Below, piece by piece: positions 55,039 to 64,000 of a stretch of DNA of 64,000 nt (the first letter of the stretch is position 1; each line of letters begins with the position of its first letter). Below the pieces are notes generated by a model that did not search any database, was not told the origin of the DNA, and worked only from the letters and a program-made list of their open reading frames with translations. The position numbers and the translations under genes were made by a program. The stretch lies in the NCBI GenBank assembly GCA_948144175.1, contig CANXME010002107.1:940501-1004500 (forward strand), given 5' to 3'. The DNA is from Closterium sp. NIES-65 (taxonomy: Eukaryota > Streptophyta > Zygnematophyceae > Desmidiales > Closteriaceae).

Positions 55039-55730
55039 TAGGACCGATTTTTTTAGGGCCCACCTACCGTTGCGGTTACTGCGCTGCCCCACGTCGTGCC
55101 TGCGCTGCGCTGCCCGCGCGCGCCCTGCCTTGCCTGCTCTGTGCTGCCCGCGCACGCCTCTGCCTTGCCTACGCGCGCTGCCCTAGTCCCGAGCGCGCCG
55201 ACTGGTCCTGCCCCACGCGCCGCCTTAGGAGCCCGCGCGCGGCCCGCTACTACCCCGCGCGCCGCCTTAGGAGCCCGCGCGCGGCTCGCTGCTGCCCCGC
55301 GCGCCGCGTCCGCCACCCATGCAGCCCGCTGCTGCCCCGCGCGCCGCGTCCGCCGCCCATGCAGCCCGCTGCTGCCCCGCGCGCCGCGTCCGCCGCCCAT
55401 GCAGCCCGCTGCTGCCCCGCGCGCCGCGTCCGCCGCTCGCGCAGCCCGCTGCTGCCCCGCGCGCCACGTCCGCCGCCCACGCAGCCCGGTGCTGCCCAGC
55501 GCGCCGCGTCTGCCACCCTAGCGCGGCCCGCTCCTGCCTCGCGTGCTGCCTTACCCACCCGCGCGCCGCTTCAGCAGCCTGCGCACGTTTTGCCGCTGCT
55601 CTGCGCACCGCCCTAGCCACGTGCGTGCCGCCTCAGCAGCCTGTTCGCCGCCACTGCCGCCCTGTGCGTAGCTTCTCCTGTCTGTGCTCTGCCTTGCCAC
55701 CTACGCGCTACTCTCACCTGCGTTGCACTC
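55039..55730. repeat. Copia-4 leader with 60-bp GC-rich repeats
   Basis: After the Copia-3 target duplication the Copia-4 leader resumes. It contains about six ~60-bp units (GCCCGCTGCTGCCCCGCGCG and CGCGTCCGCCGCCCATGCA) at about 55,220-55,510, then gag. Confidence 0.85.
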
Positions 55731-58700
55731 ATGGTGACTCTCAATGTCCTAGCTTTCGATTCGGATGGTTGCCCTATAGAGTTTGCCACTTGGCTCGACG
55801 ACCTGCAACTGTTCCTTCTGACTGATGCCAAAGACGGAGTTTCACTGTTTGATTACGTGACTGGCACTTCCGTTGCTCCTTCTGACACTGCTATCGCTCT
55901 TGACTGCTCGCAGTGGCAGACTCGCGATGCTGTTGCGCGCCCTGCTATTCGCAACCATCTGCCGATCACTTAGCGCGCGCACTTTAGTCAGCACAAGACT
56001 ACTAAGGCACTGTATGAGGCTGTAGTTGCCCGCTACTCTTCCCCAGCCACTGCAGCCGTAGGCCGTCTCATGCTACCCTACCTGTTCCCCGACCTGTCCT
56101 CGTTTACCACCGCTGAGGACCTCATCTGTCACCTTCGCGCTAGTAACGCTCGCTTTCGTGCCACCCTTTCAAACGAGTTCCTCGCCGAGAATCACCCCCC
56201 GATGTACTTTACTCTCTACTTCCTCATCACCCGCCTCCTTGACACTCTTTGCTCAGTCAAGGACCACTTTCTCGCCCTAGACCCGACCACTCTCACTGTC
56301 GCCAACTTCGAGACGCACCTCCTAGTAGCTGAAAAGAACATTCTCGCTGTAGGTGCTGCTCGTGGCACTCCTCACACTCCCCTCTTTGAGGGGTTCTCCT
56401 CCTCCCCTCTTGCCCCCTCCTACGCCTCTGCTGCAGCTGCTCTCGACTACCTTGGTGCTGAGGAGGTCGGGGCTGCTTCCGCTCCTAGTGGGAAGCGCCG
56501 CAGCACCAGGGGCAGCAGGGGTGGCAGAGGAGGTGGAGGTGGCGGTGGAGGGGGCGGTGGTGGAGGTGGCGGGGGTGGTGGAGGTGGTGGGGGTGGTCGT
56601 GGGGGTGGAGGTGGTGGTGGGGGCGGCGGGGGTACCGGGGGCAGTGGAGGTGGCAGCGGCGGAAGTGGGGGAGGAGGGAGCGGTGATGGCAGCGGTGGTG
56701 GGAGCTGGAGTGGAGCCGGCCAGAAGGGGAGCTCCAGTGGTGGCCACGGTCAGCAGCAGCAGCATCAGCAGCAGCAGCAGCAGTGGTGTCAGCGTCAGAC
56801 CCCCACGCCACAGCAGCTTCATGACTGGTACGCTCAACGTGGGGCGTCTGGGGGGCCTGTTCACTGCACCTATACCATTCGCACAGGTCCCCGCGCTGGT
56901 CGCCCATGCAACGGCTTTCACACGGAGTACCGCTGCTTCTCTCGGCTCAGCGACGCCTGGCACGTCAAGATTTATGAGGCTACTGAGTTTCCCCCTTGGG
57001 CAGATCTGCTTAGGCGTGATGTTCCTATCTTTGATCTTGACCATAATGTTATTCTTGCTGCCATGTATGCATTGACTGTTAGTGCTGAGGGTGACTGCTA
57101 CTTGTGTGTACCGCCTGACCCAAGTATAGCCCCAGGTATATCGGGTTTCCCCCCCACCTGCAGCCCTAAGTGCTAGTGAGTCTGTTCTCCCTGGTATTGT
57201 ATCCGCTCAGGCCTTGCACACCTTTACACTTGACTCTGGTGCTTCCCGCTGTTTCTTTTGCGACAGCACCACAGTCACTCCCCTCCCTGCACCTCTCCTT
57301 GTCTCACTCGTTGACCCCTCTGAGGGCACAGTGCTAGCATGGTCCACCACTGTGCTTCCGTGTCCGGCGGTCCCGTCTAGTGAGCTGTCTGGTCTCCACC
57401 TCCCCACGTTCTCTACGAACCTGGTGAGCAACGACGTCCTTCAAGATCATTGGGTTGACACCTTTACTCCTGGAGGACAGCGTGTGGCGATCTGCACGTG
57501 CTCTCGGACTGGCCGCCACCTGGCCCCGTTCACACGTGCGCCTGGGTCCAATCTGTACACCCTCACCACTACGACGCGCTACACCCCTTTGTCTCCTCAC
57601 TTGTATGCGTCCGCTCAGGTAGCTACCCAGTGTGAGTGTCGCCGCCTGTCGCAATAGACTCTCCTTTGGCACCACCGCCTTGGTCACCCCTCCTTGCCTC
57701 GCCTTTGTGGCATGCACTCTCGCCTACTGGTCTTTGGTCTTCCCAGGTCTCTGCCCTCCCTCCCTCCCTAGCTTGCGCCGCCTTGCATTCCTTGCGTCGA
57801 GGGGCGGCAGCGTGCCGCTCCTCACTCCTCCTCGTTCCCTCCCACAGAGGCTCCATTGCAGACTCTCCACCTGGACGTGTGGGGCCCAGCCCGCGTCCGT
57901 GGACACGGCCACGAGCGGTACTTCCTGCTGGTAGTCGAGGATTACACGCGTTACACCACGGTCTTCCCCTTGGAGCGCAAGGGGGATGTCCCTGCTGTTT
58001 TGATCCTTTGGATCTGCGCTGTTCATCTCCAGCTCCGCGAGTGGTTCGAGTCGGACTTTCTTGTCCTGCGTCTGCACCCTGATAGAGGTCTTAAGTTCTC
58101 CTCTGACCTCTTGTGAGCCTACTGTGAGGAGCACGGCATCCGCCAGACGTTCACTCTCCCGGCCTCTCCGCACCAGAATGGGGTTGCTGAGCGCCGCATT
58201 GGCTTAGTCATAGAGGTCGCTCGTACCTCCATGATCCATGCGGCTGCCCCCCATTTTCTGTGGTCGTTTGCGGTCCAGTACACCACGCATCAGCTCAACC
58301 TCTGGCCCCGTGTCTCTGTTCCGGAGACTTCGCCCACACTACGTTGGACGGGGGAGGTTGGCGATGCGTCGCGGTTCCGGGTCTGGGGTGCTCGTGCCTT
58401 TGTCCGCGATACCACTGCGAACAAGCCCTCCCCTCACGCCATTCCCTGCGTCTTCCTTGGTTTCCCCCCTGTCGCTCCTCCTCGCTCCAGGTCCTCCCCA
58501 GGTAGACCCCTTCCCCGCTCTCGGTCCTGCTCCTTCAGGTGTGTCTTAGGTAGACCCTCCTCCCTTGACTGAGCCGGTTGAGGTTACTGGTGACTCAGGT
58601 CCTGCTGGGGGTGGTCCTGCCTGGGGTGCTGCTTCTGGGGGTGCTGAGCTTGGGGGTGCGGAGCCTGGGGGTGCTGCGCCTGGGGGTGCGGACCCTGGGG

Positions 58701-61700
58701 GTGCTAAGCCTGGGGGTGCGGGGCTTGGGGGTGCTGAGCCTGAGGGTGCGGAGCCTGGAGGTGCTGAGCCTGGGCGTGAGGAGTCTGGAGGTGCTGAGCC
58801 TGAGGGTACTGAGTTTGGGGGTGCTACGCCTAGGGGCACTGAGGCGCCTGGTGAGCAGTCTCCTTGGAGTGGCCGCCTTCGTAGTCGCTCCGCAGGTGCC
58901 TCGCCGCAGCGCTCTCGTAGGCGTGTCCCTCTCTCCACACAGCAGCTGCGTGAGTGGTATGTTAGCTGTTAGGGTCCCGCTACTGGAGCTGGGGGCCCTG
59001 CTTTGGGAGGCGCTGGCGTTGGAGGCACTGGAGTTGGCGCTGTCCCTCTCTCCCTACAGCAGCTGCGTGAGTGGTACGTTAGCCGTCAGGGTCGCGCTGC
59101 TGGACCTGGGAGCCCTGCTGCAGGAGGCGTTGGAGCTGGTGACTCTGCTACTGGAGGTGTTTCTACTAGGGTTCCAGGAGCCGCTGGTCCCAGAGGTGCT
59201 CGTACTGGAGGTACTGGAGCTGCTGGGGCTAAAGGTACTGCTGGACCTGGAGGTGCTGCTGTCGACTCTGAGGTTGGAGGTCCTCGAGCTAGAGGTGCCG
59301 GTTCTGGGGGTGCTACTGTTAGAGACACTGAGACTGGAGATTCTGGGACTGGAGGTGCCGGTTCTGGGGGTGCTGCTGCTGGTGGTACTGGTACTGGAGG
59401 TGCTGGCTTTGGAGGCGCTGGAGCTGGAGAATCTGGAGCTGGTGGAGGTGCTGGCGCTGGAGGTTTTGGAGCTGCTGGAGGTGCTGGTACTGGAGGTGCT
59501 GGCGCTGGAGGTTCTAAAGCTGGTGGAGGTGCTGGCGCTGGAGGCACTGGAGCTGGAGGTTCTAGAGCTGCTGGAGTTACTGGAGGTACTGGTGCTGATG
59601 GCCCTGCACAGCTGCGACTGTTCTTCGCTCCGCCGTCGCCTTCGTCCCTGCCACCGCCTGACTCCATGCTTTGCCAGGTTCTTAGCCTCCCGTCTTCTAC
59701 TGGTCTTGCTTTATAGCCTGGCTCACCGCTGCCCGCTCCTTCTCCTTACACTGAGCAGATAGGGGGTCTTTCTGAGCGTCGTGAGCCTGCGTCTCGTCCT
59801 ATCTCGCCTGTTCGCACTGTCCGGACTGGTCGTATTGGTCGTCGTGTTCCTCGTGAGCGTCCGCCGTCTGTCCCCGGCACACACCTCATGGCTCAGCGTC
59901 CTTCCTCTGCTCCGCAGCGTGTTCCCCTGCCGTCCCCTCTTGCGTCCTCCCTGCCTGGCGTTCCAGACCCTGAGTCTGACCGCGCTCGTGCTACTCACCC
60001 TACTGTCACGCGTCTGCTAGCCACTGTTGTCACTGACCCATCGTTTGAGTCTGCTGCTGCGTCTGCCTTCGTCGCTGAGCTTGTTGACTTTGATGCTTCT
60101 TATCGTCTAGACTACGCCGCTAGTCTTGTTGGTGAGTCTGAGTCTGTCTGTCCTCCGTCCGTCGAGGGTGAGTGTGCTCTAGGCACAGACGTCCTTGAGG
60201 ACAGGCAGGAGGACCTTGAGTGTCTTGCAGGCGCTGCGCCTCATCTCGTGGCCATAGTGCTTGCCCCTGAGGGAGACCCGGATGCTCCAGACATCCCGAC
60301 CCTGCGCTCTTACGCTGAGGCGATCGCGGGTGAGTACTCTCAGTGGCAGACAACCATGGATGCAGAGATGGCATCTTGGAAGTCCACAGGCACTTACGTC
60401 GACAAGGTTCCCTCTCCTAGGGCGATCGTCAGTGGCATGTGAATTTTCAGGGTGAAGCGGCCGCCGGGTTCTCCGCCTGTCTTCAAGGCTCATTACATTG
60501 CTCAAGGCTTCAATCAGCGGGAGGGAGTAGACTTCTTCTAGATCTTTTCCCCCTCATCGAAGATGACCACTCTTTGGGTGTTGCTGCACGTTGCCGCTCA
60601 GCGTGACTACGAGCTTCACTCTCTTGACTTCAGCACATCTTTCTTACAGGGCAGCCTGCACGAGGAGATCTGGCTGCGCCGCCCACCTGGCTTGACTGGG
60701 TCGTTCCCTCCTGGTACCGAGTGGAGCCTCCGGCGGCCAGTCTACGGTCCCCGCCAGGCGCCGCGTGAGTGGCAAGACACACTGAGGACGACACTTGCGG
60801 CTCTTGGGTTTGCTCCTTCCACTGCTAACCCGTTGTTGTTTCTGCGCACCGACACTTCGCTGCCGCCGTTCTACATCCTCGTGTACGTCAATGACTTGGT
60901 CTTTGCCACTGCTGACACTGAGGCTCTCGCCCTGATGAAGTCAGAGCTGCAGTAGAGACACACGTGCACAGACCTGGGTGAGCTATGCAGTTACCTTGGC
61001 TTGCAAATTACCCGGGACAGAGCATGTTGCACCATCACACTGACTCAGTCACACATGGTGCAGCAGGTCATTCAACGCTTCGACTTCACCTGGTCCTCGC
61101 CACAGGCCACTCCTCTGGCTACAGGTCACTCGCTCTCAGCTCCACGTTCGGACGAGTACGTAGAGCCGAGTGGTCCTTACCCAGAGCTAGTAGGCTGCCT
61201 CATGTACCTGATGACCTGCACTCGACCTGACCTTGCGTACCCTCTTGGCCTTCTGGCTCGTTATGTGGCTCCTGGTCAGCACCGAAAGGTGCACATGGAT
61301 GCTGCTAAGAGGGTGTTACAATCCCAAGTTGGACTTAGCAAAGGATCGCTCAGGGTTGATCGCGGAGTAGTGTTGTAGCGGAAGTTTTGAATCTCAGGTC
61401 AGAGTGAATGTAAATGACTGAGTTGATAATAGCATGCATACATCGAGTTTATACAAGAGTACAAGGGAATACGAAAGGACCTAGACTAGCCATGTACTCT
61501 AAGGGGTACATTCCCATTGTGAAAGTGTACTTAGGCTGACTGGCAAAGGCAGCGTTATCATTTCATATGGGTTTAGGGTTATCATCCAATTAGAACGTGA
61601 TTATCATCCAATTAGAACTACAATTTTGAAAATGAAAACGTGGGTGGGGACGAATGTCCCCACGTCCCTCTTTTGTAGGCAAAAGAGGGTGAGTAGCGCT

Positions 61701-62516
61701 TCGGCGCTACCTTTGCTGTGTTGGCCACGTACCCCTTTTCACAATACAAAATTTTAGAAAGTGTTACATTTCATTACACTTTCAAAAATTATCATTTATT
61801 ATAATTGAATTCAAAACCGTGCGGCGCGGGAACCCGTTCAAAACCTGTTCCCGCTCTTTTCACTTCAAATGTTTCTGCCTGCATCGGTCTTGGTCTGACG
61901 GTTGCTGCGTCGCTTCGGCTCTTCTGACTCCTCAACTTTGTACTCCGTAGAGTCGGCTCCTACAGCATACAGGAATGCCTTCCATAAAACATCACATCGT
62001 AACAGAGGGTACTGTGCTACTTGTGCAGTACGTCGGGCATGGGGCTCGTGCTTGGAGGACGGAGCGACGTTGTCCTCACTGGGCACTTGGACGCTTCTTC
62101 GGTTGACGACCTGGCTACGCAGTGGTCGTCACAGGGTTACACCTTCAGTCTTGGCTCTGGCTCTGTTTCTTGGCGGTCTACACGCTCGTCTTCTGTTCTC
62201 AACTCCAGATGTGAGGCTGAGATCTACGCCACAGCCATGGCTGCACAGGAGTTACGTTGGCTCACCTACCTGCTGACCGACTTGGGAGAGCGGCCTCGTT
62301 CTCCTCCAGTCCTGTACGTAGACAACAAGGCCGCCATTGCCTTGTATCAGGAGCACAGACTGGAGCACAGAACGAAGCACATCGCTCTGCGTTACTTCCT
62401 TGCCCGAGAGTTGCAGCAGCGTGGTCTGCTTTGTCTTGCTCACGTGGCCACTTGAGCCAACACTGCTGATATATTCACCAAGGCACTTCCACTTGGTGAT
62501 CATCAGCGCTTTTGTA
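55731..62516 (+). pseudogene. gag-pol: Copia-4 gag-pol, heavily decayed
   Basis: Starts MVTLNVLAFDSDG. TAG replaces GAG at about 55,972 (expected SERAHFSQ). The Gly-rich tract and a Cys/His motif (HCTYTIRTGPRAGRPC..FH....C) are present. Frame changes occur near 57,170 and 58,560. Further stops lie near 57,656, 58,115, 58,548, 58,970, 60,440, 60,540, 60,954 and 62,454. The hinge has GGAEP units (58,600-58,850) and GAGG-rich repeats (59,150-59,600). The RT motif reads YVND instead of YVDD. The solo LTR interrupts RNase H. It cannot make a functional polyprotein. Confidence 0.9.
61314..62004. mobile_element. Solo LTR (691 bp) inside Copia-4
   Basis: TG...CA ends with TGTTAC and GTAACA, flanked by a perfect 5-bp duplication GAGGG (61,309-61,313 and 62,005-62,009). 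Removing it and one GAGGG restores the Copia reading (AAGAGGGT...TACTTGTGCAGTACG, as in Copia-2). There is no coding sequence. Its length and ends fit a Gypsy-type LTR left after LTR-LTR recombination; it is unrelated to the other LTRs here. Orientation is undetermined. Confidence 0.88.
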
Positions 62517-62731
62517 CCGTATGGCCCCGGATATAGGCGCCGGCCTATTACAGGCGCCGGCGCTTCTATCTGGAGCATGGCGCTTATGGCCGATCCTCGA
62601 TTATAAGCGCCACCCCTTTTGTGCCCTTCCTTATTATAAGCGCCACCCTCAATATTAACACTTTTTTTACCACCACAACAAAAGCAAACAACAACTATAA
62701 CATCGTTCGCTTCAACGAATACTACAAGTTA

Positions 62732-62801
62732 GTACACAATTTTAGACTTAATCTGCTATTCTACCTAGGTACACAATTTTAGACTTAATCTGCTATTCTA
62801 C
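62732..62801. repeat. 37-bp direct duplication near transposon end
   Basis: A 33-bp sequence starting GTACACAATTTTAGAC occurs twice (62,732-62,764 and 62,769-62,801), separated by four bases, immediately downstream of the transposase stop codon. Confidence 0.9.
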
Positions 62802-62806
62802 AAGAA

Positions 62807-64000
62807 CTACTCCTCGTCAGACTCGGGCTCCTGGCAGTTGTTGCCGAAAAATCCGTCGGCGATGATGCCGTCGTCTGCATCCACTTCCGCCGTCAGTTGG
62901 CTCCGCCTGTGCGCCATGGAGAGGTGGTCCTCACTGCCGTCAAGCGCGTTGCTAATGCCACAGGTGAGGAAGGCGCGCTTGACGAGGTCGGAGGGTACTG
63001 CTTTCCAGGCTTGTGAAATCCATCGAAGGACCACTTCTGGGGGGGGCTTCTTCAGATTCCCTGCACCGCAACAGAGACACCCGGGAAAGCCATGTCAGTG
63101 ACCAAGGGTGAAAGGGGGATAAACATGCGTGTTTAACGGAAACAACGTACCTGCAGGTGTCAGTTGCTCTTGGCCCTCCTCCTGAAACCACTTCTGGTAC
63201 TGCTGACGAACAGATGCTTTGAAGCTCTTGTTGATGGAGACGTCGAGTGGCTGAACCTCACCCGTACAACCCGACGGGATGACAGCAGGCACGCAGTTGA
63301 TCTCGCGGAGCTTCTCCTTCACCCCCTCGGTAAGGTGGTCGCGGTAGGAATCCAGCACGAGCATAGAGCTCTTCGCACACCTGCCAAATCGGGGCTGCAA
63401 GAAGGGCTTGACACACTCGTCAAGCCAGCGGATGACGCCTTCTGCGTTCATCCACCCGTTCTCGTGGCAAGCCACGACCACATTTGCACACATAAATGGC
63501 ACTTAAACTGTTAGCGCGGCATGAGAAACGATACGGTAAGACAGCGGCAGTTGCTACTTATTACCAGGAGGAAAGTTGCCCTTCGGCAGCGTCTTCCGCT
63601 TGAAAAATACCCACGGCTTGAGCTTCGCCCCGTCCGGCGTGCACGCCAGCATCACGGTCACACGCTCCTTCTGGTAACCTGCACTCCGGATGGGCACCGA
63701 CCGTACGCCCGTCTGATCCACGGTCGTGGTGGCGGGCATCTCCAGCTAGAGCGGCGTCTGGTCAGCGTTGAGGATCCAGCATGGCTCGATGCCGCGCGCG
63801 CGACGCATGTGTCGGACAAAACGCCAGAATTTCTGGCACTGCTCCGCAAGATCTGTGAGACGGGGGAAAGCGGGCGGGATAGACGGCAGTTTAGTAAGTG
63901 AATCTGAAACTTAGACATAAAAACAAGGGGCGTAATCTTACGAGCGGCTATTTTCTGAGCAACCCGCGTCTTCATGCGGACGCTCAGATTCCACCGCTTC
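62807..64000 (-). pseudogene. pogo/Tigger-like DDE transposase, C-terminal exons
   Basis: Minus-strand exons visible: up to about 63,943 (SVRMKTRVAQKIAA then GTAAGA donor), about 63,857-63,568 (DLAEQCQKFWRFVRHMR; first catalytic Asp in NADQTP; TVDQTGVRSVPIRSAGYQKE; LACTPDGAKLKPWVFFKRKT), about 63,500-63,152 (ENGWMNAEGVIRWLDE; second Asp in LVLDSYRDH; QPLDVSINKSFK; donor GTACGT), and 63,060-62,807 (GNLKKPPPEVV to a Glu-rich end, TAG). A TAG at 63,747-63,749 replaces an expected Trp (TPL-stop-LEMP). The acceptor near 63,510 gives a stop in the expected frame, so the gene looks inactive. The DNA-binding N-terminus lies beyond the window. Confidence 0.8.

Larger units (their letters stand above)
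47344..62516 (+). mobile_element. Copia-4: old, decayed Ty1/Copia element (host for three insertions)
   Basis: The 5' LTR is at 47,344-47,476 (TGTCAAATTATATA...CATTCTGACA), followed by TGGTATTTAGAGC, a primer-binding site. Copia-3 splits the leader 18 bases further on. Gag-pol runs from 55,731, is split by a solo LTR at 61,314-62,004, and stops abruptly at a TA at 62,515-62,516 where pogo-like DNA begins. Its PPT and 3' LTR are not in the window. Many stops and frame changes show age. Confidence 0.9.
62517..64000 (-). mobile_element. pogo/Tigger-like DNA transposon, 3' part
   Basis: Begins at a TA in the last codons of Copia-4 (TTTTGTA|CCGTATGGCCCCGG), consistent with TA target choice in the Tc1/mariner-pogo superfamily. 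The terminal region holds GGCGCCGGCC and GGCGCCGGCG, and two direct TTATAAGCGCCACCC motifs (62,601 and 62,634). The transposase gene reads toward this end. The other end is outside the window. Confidence 0.75.

Overview
This window is nuclear DNA from a eukaryote. Introns have GT-AG borders, and the elements present are Ty1/Copia and Ty3/Gypsy chromodomain retrotransposons primed by initiator tRNA-Met, a TRIM, and a pogo/Tigger-type DNA transposon. The only host genes recognised are two plant-type GT14 (DUF266, Core-2/I-branching) glycosyltransferases. This fits a streptophyte green alga or another member of the plant lineage. A zygnematophyte such as Closterium is my guess, which the sequence alone does not prove.

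Layout. 1-7,611: the last eight exons of a first GT14 gene (copy A, + strand). Its introns are filled with 16-37 bp minisatellites, and fragments of several exons have been re-duplicated up to about seven times. Many of the breakpoints carry a short palindrome of the form TTTTTGAG-NNNN-CTCAAAAA. 7,794-32,278: two related Gypsy chromoviruses lie head to head (Gyp-1 on -, Gyp-2 on +) with truncated, fused 5' LTRs. Gyp-1 is interrupted by Copia-1 (+, internally rearranged) and Gyp-2 by the nearly intact Copia-2 (-). 33,713-37,836: a complete 11-exon GT14 gene (copy B, +) encoding a 632-residue type II membrane protein. 38,363-43,650: Gyp-3 (-), a young, structurally complete chromovirus. 43,662-45,078: a small non-autonomous LTR element carrying a 347-bp TRIM whose LTR/primer-binding-site junction looks like part of a tRNA. 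45,079-47,343: intergenic DNA with two minisatellites. 47,344-62,516: a decayed Copia-4 (+), whose leader is split by the very young Copia-3 (-) and whose RT/RNase H region is split by a 691-bp solo LTR. 62,517-64,000: the 3' part of a pogo/Tigger-like transposon (-) that ended Copia-4 at a TA dinucleotide.

How the parts relate. GT14 A and B share exon sizes and phases one for one (72, 91, 81, 60, 123, 33, 27 and 123 bp for exons 4-11), so they were tandem duplicates that transposons later pushed apart. The three Gypsy elements share a -1 frameshift cassette at the gag/pol overlap: heptamer G GGA AAY, a 6-7 nt spacer, an 8-9 bp stem and a 12-nt loop. The Copia elements encode one gag-pol frame with a long poly-glycine tract, an unusual Cys/His motif and a tandem-repeat hinge. 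Copia-1, Copia-2 and Copia-3 each carry exactly one internal TAG, at a different place. Copia-1, Copia-2, Copia-3 and Gyp-3 have LTR pairs that are identical or nearly so, so they inserted recently.
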